From positions 37,782,501 through 37,846,500 of the forward strand of contig CM027377.1 in NCBI GenBank assembly GCA_015680905.1: DNA of 64,000 bases, read 5' to 3'. Each line of letters starts with the position of its first letter. The first letter of the stretch is position 1. Source of the stretch: Coptis chinensis. Taxonomy: Eukaryota > Streptophyta > Magnoliopsida > Ranunculales > Ranunculaceae. The notes under the pieces are model-generated. The model was given only the letters and a program-made list of their open reading frames with translations, was not told where the DNA came from and searched no databases. Both the position numbers and the translations under genes were made by a program. Below, piece after piece: positions 38,966-50,575 of the stretch.

Positions 38966-40110
38966 TTCCATGGTTTCTCTACCAACTTGCCCTCCTTGGT
39001 CTGCAATTTGTAGGTTCCTGCTCTTCCTACATCTACCACGGTATACGGCCCCTCCCAGTTCGGACCCAACTTCCCATCATTCTCCTTTTTGTGCTAGGAG
39101 TCACTCGACGGAGGACCCGCTCGCCTATTTGGAATTGCCGCGGCTTGACCCTCTTGTTATATTGTCTCTGCAATCTTCTGTGGTACTCTTCCAACTTGAT
39201 GCGGGCTATGTCCCTTCTTTCTTCCGCCAAATTCAGATCCTCTGCTAATATTCTCCAATTTGACCTCCACGGCCTTTGTCCGTGTTGTTGATGCTACCAT
39301 TTCTGAAGGTATCACAACCTCCACACCGTAAGCCATAGAGAACGGGGTCTCCTGAGTGGATGACCGAGGTGTAGTCCGATAGGCCCAGAGTACATGATTC
39401 AGCTCGTCTGCCCAAGCCCCCTTTTTATCTTCCAACTTCTTTTTCAGATTGTTCATAATAGTTTTGTTGGATGACTCCGCTTGTCCATTACCCTCAGGGT
39501 TGGTACGTTTGCAAGAAGCCAGCCACTTTTGCTCCGGTGAATTGGGTCCCGTTGTCTACGCTATAATGGCATATGGTAGTCCAAACCGGCAAATGATATT
39601 CTCCCGCAAGAACTAGATTACTTGTGTCTCCTTCACCTGTTGCAAGGGTACGGCCTCGATCCATTTTGTGAAATAATCAGTGGCTACGAGCATGAACCTT
39701 CGCTTCCCGCTAGCCATGGGCAACGGTCCCACTATATCTATTGCCCACATAGCAAAAGGCCATGGAGTGGAAACATTGTGTAAAGGTTTTGCGGGGGCGA
39801 ATATTAGTTGGGCGAATTTCTGACATTTGTCACATCTCTTAGCAAACCCCACTACATCCCTCTTCATGTGGGGCCAGAAATATCCTTGTGTCAATAACTG
39901 ATGAGCCGTAGTTCTCCCTGTAGAATGGCTCCCGCAATCTCCTTCGTGTAATTCGGCCAACACCTCCGCTGCTAGCCGTGGACCTAAGCATTTTAACAGC
40001 GGTCCATTGAAGTTTTTCCAGTACAACTCCCCTTCGAGTAGAACGTATCTCTGAGAAGTCTGTTGCCACCTTCTTCTCTCCTTCTTGTTGGTCACTTCCT
40101 CTCCCGCCAA
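38966..40110 (-). pseudogene. Tat-B integrase, broken
   Basis: Zinc-binding part HEGDCGSHSTGRT and CDKCQKFAQL, catalytic core WAIDIVGPLPMASGKRRF and ATDYFTKWIEAVPL, C-terminal part with LQRQYNKRVKPRQF and RVLRRVTPSTK. Same order as Tat-A. It is broken. Confidence 0.85.
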
Positions 40111-40199
40111 AAAGTGTTTGATAGGATCCATCAAACTCCCCTCTTCTCCCGTGACCTGATAGATTTCTATTGCATCCTCCATGCTTGGTCTTTCCAACC

Positions 40200-40560
40200 T
40201 TCTCAGTTGAATTGTTCTTTCTTCTGACCCGGGGATTGCGGCGGCTATATATGCTAGGGCGTTGGCATGCCTGTTCTCACCGCGACCCAAATGAATGAAC
40301 CTAAGATTTGTGAAATAGGCATACCGTTTGCGCAACACATCCAAATATCTCGCCATTCGGGGACATCGGGCGGCAAACCCTCCATTCGCCTGGCATACGA
40401 CCAAATTCAAATTGGAGTATACTGTCAGCTCCTTCACTCCCAAATCCTCGGCTATTCTCAATCCCGTAATTACTGCCTCATATTCTGCTTCGTTACTAGA
40501 TGCCGCGAATCCCAATTTTGTAGTTTGTTTTATTCTGTCATTATCGGGTGTAACCAACAC
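40200..40560 (-). pseudogene. Tat-B archaeal-type RNase H (aRNH)
   Basis: GFAASSNEAEYEAVITGLRI, LGVKELTVYSN and HLGRGENRHANALAYIAAA give the second RNase H fold of the Tat lineage. It reads into the integrase frame without a gap. Confidence 0.8.
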
Positions 40561-40714
40561 AACCCCTATGTCGCTGCATGCATCCGTGGCCGATCTATCG
40601 GCTGAACACTCTCCATCCGTTCCTCTTATCTCATGGGTCTAACAAGTCTAGCTCTACCTCTCTCTCTGGCTCCATGACCATCTCTTCTCCCCAGGTGGGA
40701 TCCTCTGTGGGAAA

Positions 40715-41236
40715 CTATGCTAGAAATTCCGCTACCGCCTGTGCCTTTTCCGTGGTCCTTACCTGATACTGTATTTTATAGGAACTTAGCATCACTGCCC
40801 ATTTAAACATTCTACCAGATTTTTCTGTCCTCAAAACTTGCTTTAGGGGCAGATTCGTCACCACTACCACTACATGTGCCTCAAAGTAGGGTCTCAGCTT
40901 CAAGGTTGAGAAAATCAATGCCAAGGCATACCTTTCGATCCTACTGTACCATTTTTCTGCATCCAACAAGGTCTTGCTCTGAAAATATACTGGCTTCTCC
41001 ACCTTGTCCACCAGGCGGACTAGCACTGAACTAACGACATACTCCGTGGCCCCAAGATACAGATATAGTTTCTCCCCTTGCTCCGGCCGCGACAACAAAG
41101 GCGCTTTGCCCAAATATATTTTCAACTCCTTAAATGCTTCCTCACACTCCGCGGTCCATACAAAATCAGGTGTACTTCTTAACAATCTATATAGTGGTCT
41201 GCACTTTTCGGATGACTTGGAGATGAATCTATTCAA
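40715..41236 (-). pseudogene. Tat-B RNase H
   Basis: Starts with NRFISKSSEKCRPLYRLL, then LYLYLGATEYVVSSVLV and KPVYFQSKTLLDAEKWYS, ending in the AEFLA region. Typical gypsy RNase H. Confidence 0.85.
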
Positions 41237-41269
41237 AGCTACGACCCTTCTAGCTAGTCGTTATACTTC

Positions 41270-42070
41270 CTTAACACTCTGCGGTGATGGCATCTCCACT
41301 AACGACCTTATCTGTTCAGGATTAGCTTCAATTCCCCGATGGGTAACGATATATCCCAGGAATTTCCCCGTTGTCACCACGAATGTGCACTTTTCAGGGT
41401 TCAGCTTTAAGTTGTATCTCCTCAGTATCCCAAACGTCTCTCTTAAGCCTTATATATGTTCCTCCTCCGACATACTCTTTTCCACCATATCATCTATATA
41501 AATCTCCATCCCTTTTCGGATCTTGCCTTTGAACATTTTCTCCCCTAGTCGCTGGAAGGTATCCCCCACATTCTTCAACCCAAACGACATCCTCGTATAG
41601 CAATATGTACCCCCTTCCACCACAAAGGCCGTCTTCTCCTGATCTGGCTTATACATTGACAACCTGGTTGTACCCCATTGATGCATCCATGAAGGAAAAT
41701 ACTTTGAATCCTGCCGTCCTATCCACCAAATCATCTACTCGCGGCATCGGGTAACTATCCTTTGGGTAGTCGAGATTCACATTAGTGAAATCAACGCACA
41801 TGCAAACCTTGCCATTCTTTTTTGGTACCGCGACTATGTTAGACAACCAATCGATGAACTCCACTTCTCGGATTATCCCAGCCCCATTCAACCTCGTGAC
41901 TTCTTCATGGATTCCCTCTGCATACTTAGGTCTGATGCCGCGCTACTTCTGCCTCACGGGTTTGGCGTCTTCCTTCATGTGTAAGTGGTGACACGCGAAC
42001 TCCGGATCTAACCCAGTGACATCCTCTATTGTCCAAGTGAAAACGTCTTTATTCTCGGATAAGAACTGTA
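41270..42070 (-). pseudogene. Tat-B reverse transcriptase, broken
   Basis: VAVPKKNGKVCMCVDFTNVN, FSFMDASMGYNQV, MSFGLKNVGDTFQR and YIDDMVEKSMSEEEH are seen in order, the last carrying the catalytic aspartates near 41490. The region is split over frames. Confidence 0.85.
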
Positions 42071-42321
42071 TGTATCAACTTATCTTTCCACTCCTCCGGC
42101 AAGCTGGATCCTACCGTCATGAACTTCTCCTCTTCCCCCTTCCCAATATTCACCATTTCAATTTCGTCGAGGGTCTTTGACCCCACTGACGTCTCCGCCT
42201 CCCCCTCCACCGAGGCGCACTGTAATTGCTATGCTCGCCTTTTTCTAGGATCAGAAGCCTCTCCTTCCGGTCCGCGGATCAATCGCTTCACGGTGCCCCG
42301 GTGACTATTCTTGGCTGTTAC

Positions 42322-43305
42322 CTAGTCATCGTAGACCTCATACATGCTGGTAGGGGTTGGAAATCGTATCACTTGATAGTACGTAGATGGTACCGCCTTC
42401 ATCTCATGGATCCATCGCCTCCCTAAAATTGCATTGTACTGCAAAACAGAATCTATCACCATGAATCGGGTGAAAACGGTCACCATCCCTATTATCACGG
42501 GCAATAAAAGCTCTCCCATGGGCTCTATCATACTTCCATTGAATCCGTATAGATTGGTTCGTGAAGGCTGCAGCTGCTTAGGATCAAGTCCCATCTCCTC
42601 CAACTCCCCTCTGAATAACAGATCCACTGCACTTCCACAATCAATCAACACTCTCTTCACCATGTAATTTCCCATCGCTACTGTAATTAACAAGGCGTCT
42701 TCATGCGGTGAGTCCACTGTACGGAGATCCGTACTGCTGAATACAATTTTGTCCTTCTCTGATGCCGCCCCTACATTCTGCCGTGGTCTGTCTATTCTCT
42801 CACTGATCTGTTGAATGCTCGCCGTCCGTCTTATCTTGTCTCTATGAGCATTGTGACTCAGGACCTCACCGTTGTAAATCACATTGATGGTTCCCAATAT
42901 TCTTCCCTGCGGCGGCATACGTTCCTCATTCTGCTCTCCTCTCACAAACTCTCTCATCCCTCCTCTCTCCACCATCCTTTGAACCAGCCATTTCAATGCG
43001 TAGCAGTCATTAGTCTCATGATTCCGCACCTGATGATATGCGTAGAACGGTTTTTTCGGTATCTCTATTGGTGTACTCCGCGGTCCCTCGTACCCCGAGA
43101 GATTCTTGATTAAGGGCAAGATCTCGCTCAATGGCTTATTTAGCGGTGTCTGCTCTGTCTCTCTATATGGTTTTCTCTCCCGGTACTCTCGTCGGGAGCC
43201 CTCCCGATTTCCCTTTGCCCGTGCGCGGTCTCCGCGGTATCCCCCTCTTTGTTTTCCGAAGGTCTCCGCCCTCGTAGGCTCCTTTTCCTTTTCCAATGAC
43301 AACAC
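42322..43305 (-). pseudogene. Tat-B protease and gag C-terminal region
   Basis: RNHETNDCYALKWLVQRM (gag tail), then VLIDCGSAVDLLFRG as the aspartic protease motif, GFNGSMIEPMGELLLPV and the AILGRRWIHEMKAVPSTYYQ block. Long and well preserved. Confidence 0.85.
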
Positions 43306-43332
43306 TGCTTTTCCCGACTTTCTAGAATCCTT

Positions 43333-44260
43333 CTACATCATGTCTTCATACCTTATGTACTTCTCCACTCGTGGATAAAGTTCATGTAAAGTCACAATCT
43401 CATTCTTTGCCACAGATTGGTGTACTCCTGTTCTCGGGCACAACCCTCTCTCAAATGCTATCACTGCGGTCCGTTCATCCAGATTTTCAACTTTCAATGT
43501 CTCTACCTTGAATCGACACAAAAATTCTCTAACGGATTCCGCGGATCGTTGCCTCACATTGAATAGGGCCGCAATATCTACCACTCGCCTCTTCTGGTGT
43601 ATGAAGTGATCTATAAATGCCTGCTCCAACTCTTGGAAATTGTTTATGCTCCTCGCTGGTAACCTTTAATATCAATTTGATGCTCCTCCTTTCAGACTAG
43701 CCGGGAACATCATGCATCGCAGACCATCATACCGCGCCTCCTGCCACAGAGGCATCTGTTGCCGAAAATGATGGATGTGGTCCGCCGGATCTTCCTTGCC
43801 ATCGTACCTTTCGAATCTAGGCTGAGCGAACCGCTTTGGGACCTCTGACGCCCATATTTTATCTGCTAACGGGTTGCGGTTCAACCCATCCACCACCTGA
43901 CTGGCCACTCCTCCTTGACCCTTCTCTTGTCGACGGTTTGCCTCCCTATCGTTGTCTATCATCTCCTGGACTTGCTCTATGGTCAACCCTGCTACCGAGT
44001 TTTACACCAGATCTGGTCCAACCATCTCTTCCTCAGCTCTCTCCCCTTCAGATCCCTCATTCCCTTCTTCCTCGGCCTCATCCTCCGCCCTTTCTTTCTC
44101 CCTTCTCAGCTCTTCGTTCTCTTCTCGCATCAACCTCATTTCTTCTGTCTCCTTCTCCATCAATCACACCATCCGGCACTAGATCTGGTGTTGGGTTCTC
44201 AACCGCCACCCTTCTAGGTCTACCTACTTTCCTCTTCGGTGCCATTCCTATCTTTCTTTT
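43333..44260 (-). pseudogene. Tat-B gag, broken
   Basis: The N-terminal basic segment (MAPKRKVGRPRR, about 44210-44245) leads a charged coiled coil. Then come MIDNDREANRRQEK, the gag core with RFERYDGKEDPADHIHHFRQ and MFPASLKGGAS, and VREFLCRFKVETLKVEN. The frames on the plus strand here are shadows. Confidence 0.85.
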
Positions 44261-44263
44261 GTT

Positions 44264-44283
44264 GTTCCCCACAGATGGCGCCA
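44264..44283 (-). promoter_or_regulatory. Tat-B primer-binding site
   Basis: TGGCGCCATCTGTGGGGAAC on the minus strand, two bases inside the 5' LTR. Confidence 0.85.
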
Positions 44284-44285
44284 AA

Positions 44286-44771
44286 TGTATGAACACAAAA
44301 ACCCTAATCCCTCTCTCTCTCCCTCTTTCTTTCTTTTTTCCTCTCTTCACCCCTCTTTTCTCTCTCATGCGGCCCCTCTCTCTCTCCCCACACTGTTCCT
44401 TTTATATCTTCCTCCTCTCTCTCTGAGTCGTCCACCTGTTCTCTCATCTCACGGTTCGCCCCCGTACCATACATATGCCACGTCCGCGGTCTAGGGTTCT
44501 GTGGTCACGATTCTGTGCTCTCCCTTTTTTCTTCAGTATCTAGCATCCTATCCCCTGCACCACTGACTTAGTCCACTTCCCCACATTATGCCACTACAAA
44601 TGCCCATTCTCGACTTTGCGGTCCTATTAATGGATCCGGGGTCGAGAACTTTCATCACTTGTCTTTTTTGTCCACCGCCCACACTCACTTTCCTCGATTT
44701 GTGCGTGATGGGAACTATAATCATCATGCGTGCTTCCAGTCGCCCTCGTGTCTCGCGCCTCCACGTGTCCA
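44286..44771 (-). repeat. Tat-B 5' LTR
   Basis: Begins TGTATGAACAC. In element sense a TATA box (GATATAAAAGGAAC) lies near 44395-44408. Confidence 0.85.
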
Positions 44772-46253
44772 TGACATGTCCAATTGAAGAAGTTGTTTTT
44801 CTATGTCCATATTATAGTGCTGAACTAAGCTTTAGGTCAATAGGATGCTCTTAGCAGTGCAAACTTCATGTTGAGCGCAAGAAAAGATCCCAATCTCGCT
44901 CTATGTTGACACTCTTGATTCTTGAATCAAATTAGTAAGTCCTACTACTATTTTATCCAATTTGATTGTGTTATTATCTGTTATATTCCTGTATACATAA
45001 ATTTGTTGATTATATTGACTGGGAAAATAATTAGTTACTATTTATAAATGGTTAATTTTTGCAATAAACTTTTATGATGTACAGTGTTTGACAAAATATC
45101 ATCTACTCTCATGAAGAACATTTTGTGGCATGTTTAATGATTATGTCACCACACAGTGTTTTCTTTCTCCACTTTTAAAATATTGCACCTTGCAACCTAT
45201 GGTGAAGCAACTTTCACACGTGCATGTTTGCTCTTCGAAGTTAACGTTTCTATATGGCACATCACCACAAAGTAGATCCGGTTCTCCCAGTCGCTCTCTA
45301 TCTCTCTTTAATTCATTAGTATCTTAATATGTGTTTATTTATATATTTATTTATAAATTTTTGCTTATTTGGTTCATGGCAGTATAGTGCATGGACTATG
45401 GATTCAACATGCAAATATATAAGAGCTTGGACCTATTATGGAAAGGACCGACAATATGTCATTTGACGTGGTGCAAGATAATAGTGACGTGCTACGAATA
45501 CAAATGAGCAATTAAGTCCATCAACGAGAGGAGAATTAGTGGCACTGCCTTTCAACCAATATGTATTCCTAGAAGTCGATGTAAGGTTGGTGTATCCACT
45601 TTTGGCATTTAGGGAAAATAGTTTAGGCGGACTTACAAGTAAGCTTATAGGTAAACTCTGCGGTATTTGATTTTATGCAAGTAAAGTGACTATGATCTGA
45701 GTTAAACCAACATCCCTTGCTACTATCGATTGTATGCATAATTTTTATTTCAAGTATTATTTAGTCTAAAACAAAGAAACATATGAAGATGTTAGAGTAG
45801 AACTGACCATACATAAATCGGGTGTTGTCCTTGGCATAACATAGTAACATTATAATCATTATGATTCGTAGGTCTTTTTTCATAGGAATTTTATAATGTC
45901 ATTTATATGTACATATGCATGCATTATTGTAATGAGCATTGACCCTGGACTACAAGACCATGTATTAAGTTTGGAAATAGTGTTGTGTTTAGAGAACGGC
46001 TGGGAATAGAACTATCGGAGGGATTGAATATGTGAAATTTTTGTGGCTACTTTTTGGGAACTATGAATCAAGAGATATCAATACCCTATTTGGCTTTAGA
46101 AGTCGCAATTAGTGCATGGTTAATTTGAATATATACATTGGTGTTTTCAATTCACAAACCTTAGCCTAAAATTTGTTCTTAGCTGACAACAATGTGAAGG
46201 GATTGGATCTAGGCTTCACATTGATAATTCAAAAGAATCATGTTAAATATATT
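44772..46253. other. anonymous DNA; ATATT duplication at 46249-46253
   Basis: AT-rich with no recognised coding region. Its last five bases, ATATT, are the left target duplication of Tat-C. Confidence 0.5.
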
Positions 46254-46728
46254 TGTTTCGACCCCCACATACGTGGCAAACATCCATTAGTAGGGGTCTC
46301 TATTTTATTCATTTAATCAACGGGGCTAAATCCCAATTTACAATACCATGGATCAATGTACAGGCCCATTAACTTATGTGTCTAAAGCTGAACCTTAGCC
46401 ACATGGCTTGCCACTAATGTACATTGATTTATGTCAAGATTCATTTCTTATCAAAGAGATAATTATCAGTTGACAGTTATATTCTATCACAATTACTCAA
46501 GCAACAAGATTACTTGAGCTACAAGGACTCTCTACTCTACCTATATAAATACCACATTATTTTTCATAAGGAACTACGTTGAAACTTGATCCCTAGATAA
46601 TAGATCTTGGGTACGTAGGCAGCCATTATTTGGTTCAGTTTCATCTCCCCCAACATCAAATTTCTCTATTTCTTAGTGTGTTCTTTACCATTGCTCTCGT
46701 TATGTTGAAGCAGTTTATTGCCGAAACA
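46254..46728 (+). repeat. Tat-C 5' LTR
   Basis: TGTTTCGACC ... CCGAAACA, with TGTTTCG/CGAAACA inverted ends. TATA box TATATAAAT at 46542-46550. Paired with 52031-52505. Confidence 0.95.
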
Positions 46729-46732
46729 TAAT

Positions 46733-46750
46733 TGGCGCCGTCTGTGGGGA
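46733..46750 (+). promoter_or_regulatory. Tat-C primer-binding site
   Basis: TGGCGCCGTCTGTGGGGA, four bases inside the 5' LTR, the same type as in Tat-A and Tat-B. Confidence 0.88.
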
Positions 46751-46783
46751 ATTTAGAATTCATTATCACATGAAACAATCAAG

Positions 46784-47300
46784 ATGGTAAGCACAAGAAG
46801 CAGACCAAATATTCAACATATTCCTCCTGCTAATAGGAATTGCAACCCTCAAAATTCAAATCAGCCAATGCAAGAACCGTTGAAAGAGTTGATTGCAAAA
46901 GAACTTAACGATAGAGAGTCAAGGGATGTAAGAGTGAAAAACTTGACAGTCAATGATGGCGTACTTGATAAGTTTTCGCTCGACATTCAAGAAGCTTACC
47001 ACCATCCCGACTTCAAACAACCCGATTTTGAACTTTATGATAAGTCGGAAGGAGATCCTGGCTTGCATGTTCTATCGTTCAAAAATAAGTTGGTGTTATG
47101 GGGTGGAGATGATCCGCTCATGTGTAAGCTCTTTCCATCAACTCTAAAGGGAGAAGCATTACGCTGGTTTAGTGAGTTGCCTTCAAGATCAATTCACCAA
47201 TACAATGAACTAGAAAATCAGTTTGTTAATCGTTTCCGCCACAATTGCAAGACGTCAAAGGATGTCGACTCACTTTTGAACATCAAGCAACAACATGACG
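46784..47300 (+). pseudogene. Tat-C gag fragment
   Basis: Starts at ATG 46784 (MVSTRSRPNIQH). The gag core contains FELYDKSEGDPGLHVLSFKN, KLFPSTLKGEALRWFSELP and NQFVNRF, comparable with the gag cores of Tat-A and Tat-B. It runs into the 126 bp tandem repeat. Confidence 0.8.
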
Positions 47301-47302
47301 AA

Positions 47303-47710
47303 AACTTCATCCCAAATTGGACCGACCTAACAGGGAAGGCCAACCTCGCAGATTTGCGGAAAATTGCCATCCTAGACAGGTCCGTCTAGACAGGGAAAAA
47401 AGGCGTCATGGAAGAAAGTATAAGGAAAAACTTCATCCCAGACCGGACCGACCTGATAGGGAAGGCCGACCTCACAGATTTGTGAAAAATCGCCATCTTA
47501 GACAGGTCTGTCCAGACAGGGAAAAAAGACGTCACGGAAGAAAGTATAAGGAAAACCTTCATCCTAGGCTGGACTGACCTGAGAGGGAAAGCCGACCTCG
47601 CAAATTTGAGAAAAACTGCCATCCCAGACAGGTCCAACTAGGCAGGGATGGAAGGTGTCACAGAAGTAACTAGAAGGAAGACCATAATCCCAGACAAACT
47701 ACCGACCTAG
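47303..47710 (+). repeat. 126 bp tandem repeat (42 codons), about 3.3 units
   Basis: CTTCATCC marks unit starts at 47305, 47431 and 47557, exactly 126 bases apart. A partial unit follows at about 47680. Each holds GGGAAGGCC, GACAGG and GGGAAAAAAG words. The period is a multiple of three, and one frame stays open over two units (HPRPDRPDREG, then RRHGRKYKE). Confidence 0.85.
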
Positions 47711-48363
47711 ATAGGTTGGTTACACGCAAAGAAAAAAACAATTTCCAGTCGGACCCAAAAGTGTGTACCGCCTAAAATCTCTAACTCTTGTAAGAGGTAA
47801 TGGCAGGTGTCATCTTCCACATAGGCTCGACCGGGGGCGTCTGTCTGTTTAAATCTTCTGGGTGAAATGGATTTCACTCTTCAATACAATTTTTTCCGAT
47901 CTGCTGGGAAAAATAATGGAGGCTTATATCGATGATATAGTCGTTAAATCGAACAATACGGGTGATCATCTTTCCGATCTTTAACTTGTTTTTGATAGGC
48001 TTAACAAGTATAACATGAGACTCAATCTCGTCAAATGTTCTTTTGGGCCTCTCTTCTGGAAAATTTCTGGGATACCTCATGACTCGTAGAGGTATTGAGA
48101 CTAATCCTGATCAGATACGCGCCGTTATTAATATGCCATCACCCAAAAATAAGAAGGAAATTCAACGACTTACTGGTCGGCTTGCTGCTCTTCATAGATT
48201 TATTTCTAAATATTCCGATCGTTGTCATCCCTTCTTCCAGACTTTAAAGAGGGCGGCAACTTGGAACATTGATTGTGAGATGGCATTGCAACAACTGAAG
48301 AAATACTTGGTCAGTCCTCCTATATTAACAAGTCCTTCAACGGGTCAACCTAGTGGCATATAG
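47711..48363 (+). pseudogene. Tat-C reverse transcriptase end and RNase H start
   Basis: YIDDIVVKSN near 47920-47950 is the catalytic block of a gypsy polymerase. 48043-48363 continues with RRGIETNPDQIRAVINM and LTGRLAALHRFISKYSDRC, the connection to RNase H. The region is broken. Confidence 0.8.
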
Positions 48364-48903
48364 TTGGAAGCTACATTGATGGAAAAATCTATGGAAGACA
48401 TTCTGCCGCCGCTAATTGGGGGCGACGAAGACCAACATGAAAACGCAATTCCTAATCCCATTGACATATGGATTGTTTACTCAGATGGCTCCCATAGTAA
48501 ATTTGGGTCTGGAATTGGATGTGTTTTTGTTAAACCCGGCGGAGAAAAGATTGGGAAATCTGTGCGACTTGGCTTCGCCGCTTCAAATAACGAATTCGAG
48601 TATGAGGCTGCCATTTGTGCCTTGAGAACAGCTTTGACACTGGGGGCGCGAAAGCTCCAGTTATACACGGATTCTCGCCTTGTTGCAAATCAGTTTGGTG
48701 GGTCTTTTGAAGCAAAAGATGAGCGAATGACGGCTTATCTTAGTTTGATACATAGTCTTGCTCGACAATTTGATAGCATCTCTATCACTCAAAGACCCCG
48801 AAATGACTTACATCATGCAAATTCATTGGCTTATCTCTCTGCCGCCGTTAGAAGCGAAGGGTCAAGACACATCACTTTTGCAGTCAGCTTTTCGTCAGTA
48901 TAA
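48364..48903 (+). pseudogene. Tat-C archaeal-type RNase H (aRNH)
   Basis: An open block of 179 codons. DIWIVYSDGSHSKFGSGIG (first aspartate), GFAASNNEFEYEAAICALR (glutamate), LQLYTDSRLVANQ (second aspartate) and RNDLHHANSLAYLSAA (final acidic/histidine helix) make a complete-looking fold. It is the best preserved domain of Tat-C and supports Tat lineage membership. Confidence 0.85.
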
Positions 48904-49560
48904 GTTTGAACGTTTTACGCTCGCTTAGTTCGTTACTCTCAATAAAAAAATCTGACGAAGTTACCACATTTAGCTTCATCAGTTTAAGTTTGAACGCTTT
49001 TTACGCTCGCTTAGTTCATTACTATCATTACGAAAAAATTTGACGAAGTTACCACATTTAGCTTTGTCAGTCTAAAGTTGAACGTTTTTTATGCTCGCTT
49101 AGTCATTACTATCGCTACGACAAAATCTGACGAAGTTACTATGTTTAATTTTGTCAGTCTAAGTTTGAACGCTTTTACGCTCGCTTAGTTCATTACTATC
49201 ATTACGAAAAAATCTGACGAAGTTACCACATTTAACTTCGTCAGTTTAAGTTTGAACGTTTTTACGCTCGCTTAGTTCATTATTATCATTACAAAAAAAA
49301 TCTGACGAAGTTATCACATTTAGCTTTGTCAGTCTAAGTTTGAACGCTTTTTTACTCTCGCTTCGTCCATTACTATCGCTACGACAAAATCTGACGAAGT
49401 TACCACTTTTAGCTTCGTCATTCTAAGTTTGAACGCTTTTACGCTCGCTTAATCCGTTACTATCACTACGACAATATCCGACTAAGTCACCGCGCTTCTT
49501 TTCGTCAGCCTAAGTTTGAATATTTTTACGCTCGCTTAGTCTACTTTTGCCAAGTTAAGT
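48890..49560. repeat. 88 bp tandem array with hairpin in most units, seven copies
   Basis: TGACGAAGTT occurs at 48953, 49041, 49128, 49215, 49303 and 49392, with a variant at 49479; spacing is 87-89. Units contain TGACGAAG followed after about 14 bases by CTTCGTCA (sometimes CTTTGTCA), an inverted repeat of eight or nine bases, then AAGTTTGAACG and ACGCTCGCTTAGT. Confidence 0.92.
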
Positions 49561-49960
49561 CAGCATTGGGGGCGTTTTGCTTTACATGGGAGCTTATCGT
49601 TCTATTTTATTTCAACTACATAAATCAACAATATTGTCAATTTTCTGCAGGTATGTTATCTGACATCACAACGATATTCAATTACCAACACATACTTTAT
49701 TTTTATTTTCATTAAAAGAATTTTTGGTTTTATGGTATTACATTCACATAATCACATAATAATTGGTTTGGGAAAATCCAATGGTTCCTTACCAATTTTC
49801 CACTTATACAACTTATACAAATCTTTGTAATTCATCTTTTCACATTCTAGTTGATCTCCCGTGTCTGTTAACGTCTCTGTCAATTGTTTTACGGTCGCTC
49901 GATTAAATCTTCGTTTTCTTCTTCAAAATCTACATTCACTTCGCTAGCGCTTTCGGTTAA
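49561..49960. other. Tat-C spacer
   Basis: Non-coding DNA between the two arrays, no recognised feature. Confidence 0.4.
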
Positions 49961-50575
49961 CTATCTTCCAACTTCACTATTTTTTAAACATTGTGCCGAT
50001 CTTTCTACGAGAAATTTTCCGAGCGAAAATTTTCGACAGCTTCGTTATTTTTTCTAAGGCATTCTGCCGATCTTTCTATGAGAAATTTTCCAAGTGAAAT
50101 TTTTTGACAGTTTCATTATTTGTTTTTCTAAGGCATTGTGCCGCTCTTTCTCAACGAAACTTCTGCCAGCTTCTTTAATTTTTCTTTGGCATTAATTGAC
50201 ACCTTTCTGTGCAAAAATTTTCTCCGTCGACTTTTTGTAAACATAATTTGCTCGTAATACCGCCATTTCTTCGTACAACGAAAATTCGCATTACGTCAAC
50301 TTTCTTAGCGAAAACTTTCCGACGACTTTATTATTTTTTCTAAGGCATTAAGCTGATCTTTCTGAGCGAAACTTTCCGAGTACGTGAAACTTTTCATCCG
50401 CTTCATTATTTTTTCTAACATATTGGGCCGATATTTCTGAGAGACACTTTTCGTCGGTTTTTCTGAGCGAATATTTTCTCCGGCTTTTTTATTTCTTCTA
50501 CGGCATTGCAGCGCGATCACCCTGAACATAACCTTATTTTTTATAAGGCATTGAGATCTTTCCGCTCGAAATTTT
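49961..50575. repeat. second, degenerate repeat array in Tat-C
   Basis: TTTTCTAAGGCATT-like words recur near 50052, 50126, 50182, 50338, 50413, 50495 and 50541, usually followed by a GATCTTTCT-like word and a GAAATTTTCCGAG-like word. Spacing is irregular (about 45-155 bases). The minus-strand frame 50305-50727 is a by-product of this repeat. Confidence 0.7.

Larger units (their letters stand above)
34909..44771 (-). mobile_element. Tat-lineage Ty3/gypsy element Tat-B
   Basis: This 9.9 kb element is read right to left, with the same layout as Tat-A: 5' LTR (44286-44771), primer-binding site, gag, protease, reverse transcriptase, RNase H, aRNH, integrase, antisense coding region, 3' LTR (34909-35397). 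Proteins are clearly related to Tat-A, but the LTRs share only layout and scattered words, so it is a different family of the same lineage. It is broken at something like eight to ten points. By-eye LTR divergence is about 3%, making it probably younger than Tat-A. Flanking pentamers (GGCGA left, TGACA right) do not match. Confidence 0.9.

Noticed and set aside
43836-44426. 196-codon plus-strand frame
   Set aside because: Shadow of Tat-B gag coiled coil plus LTR sequence.
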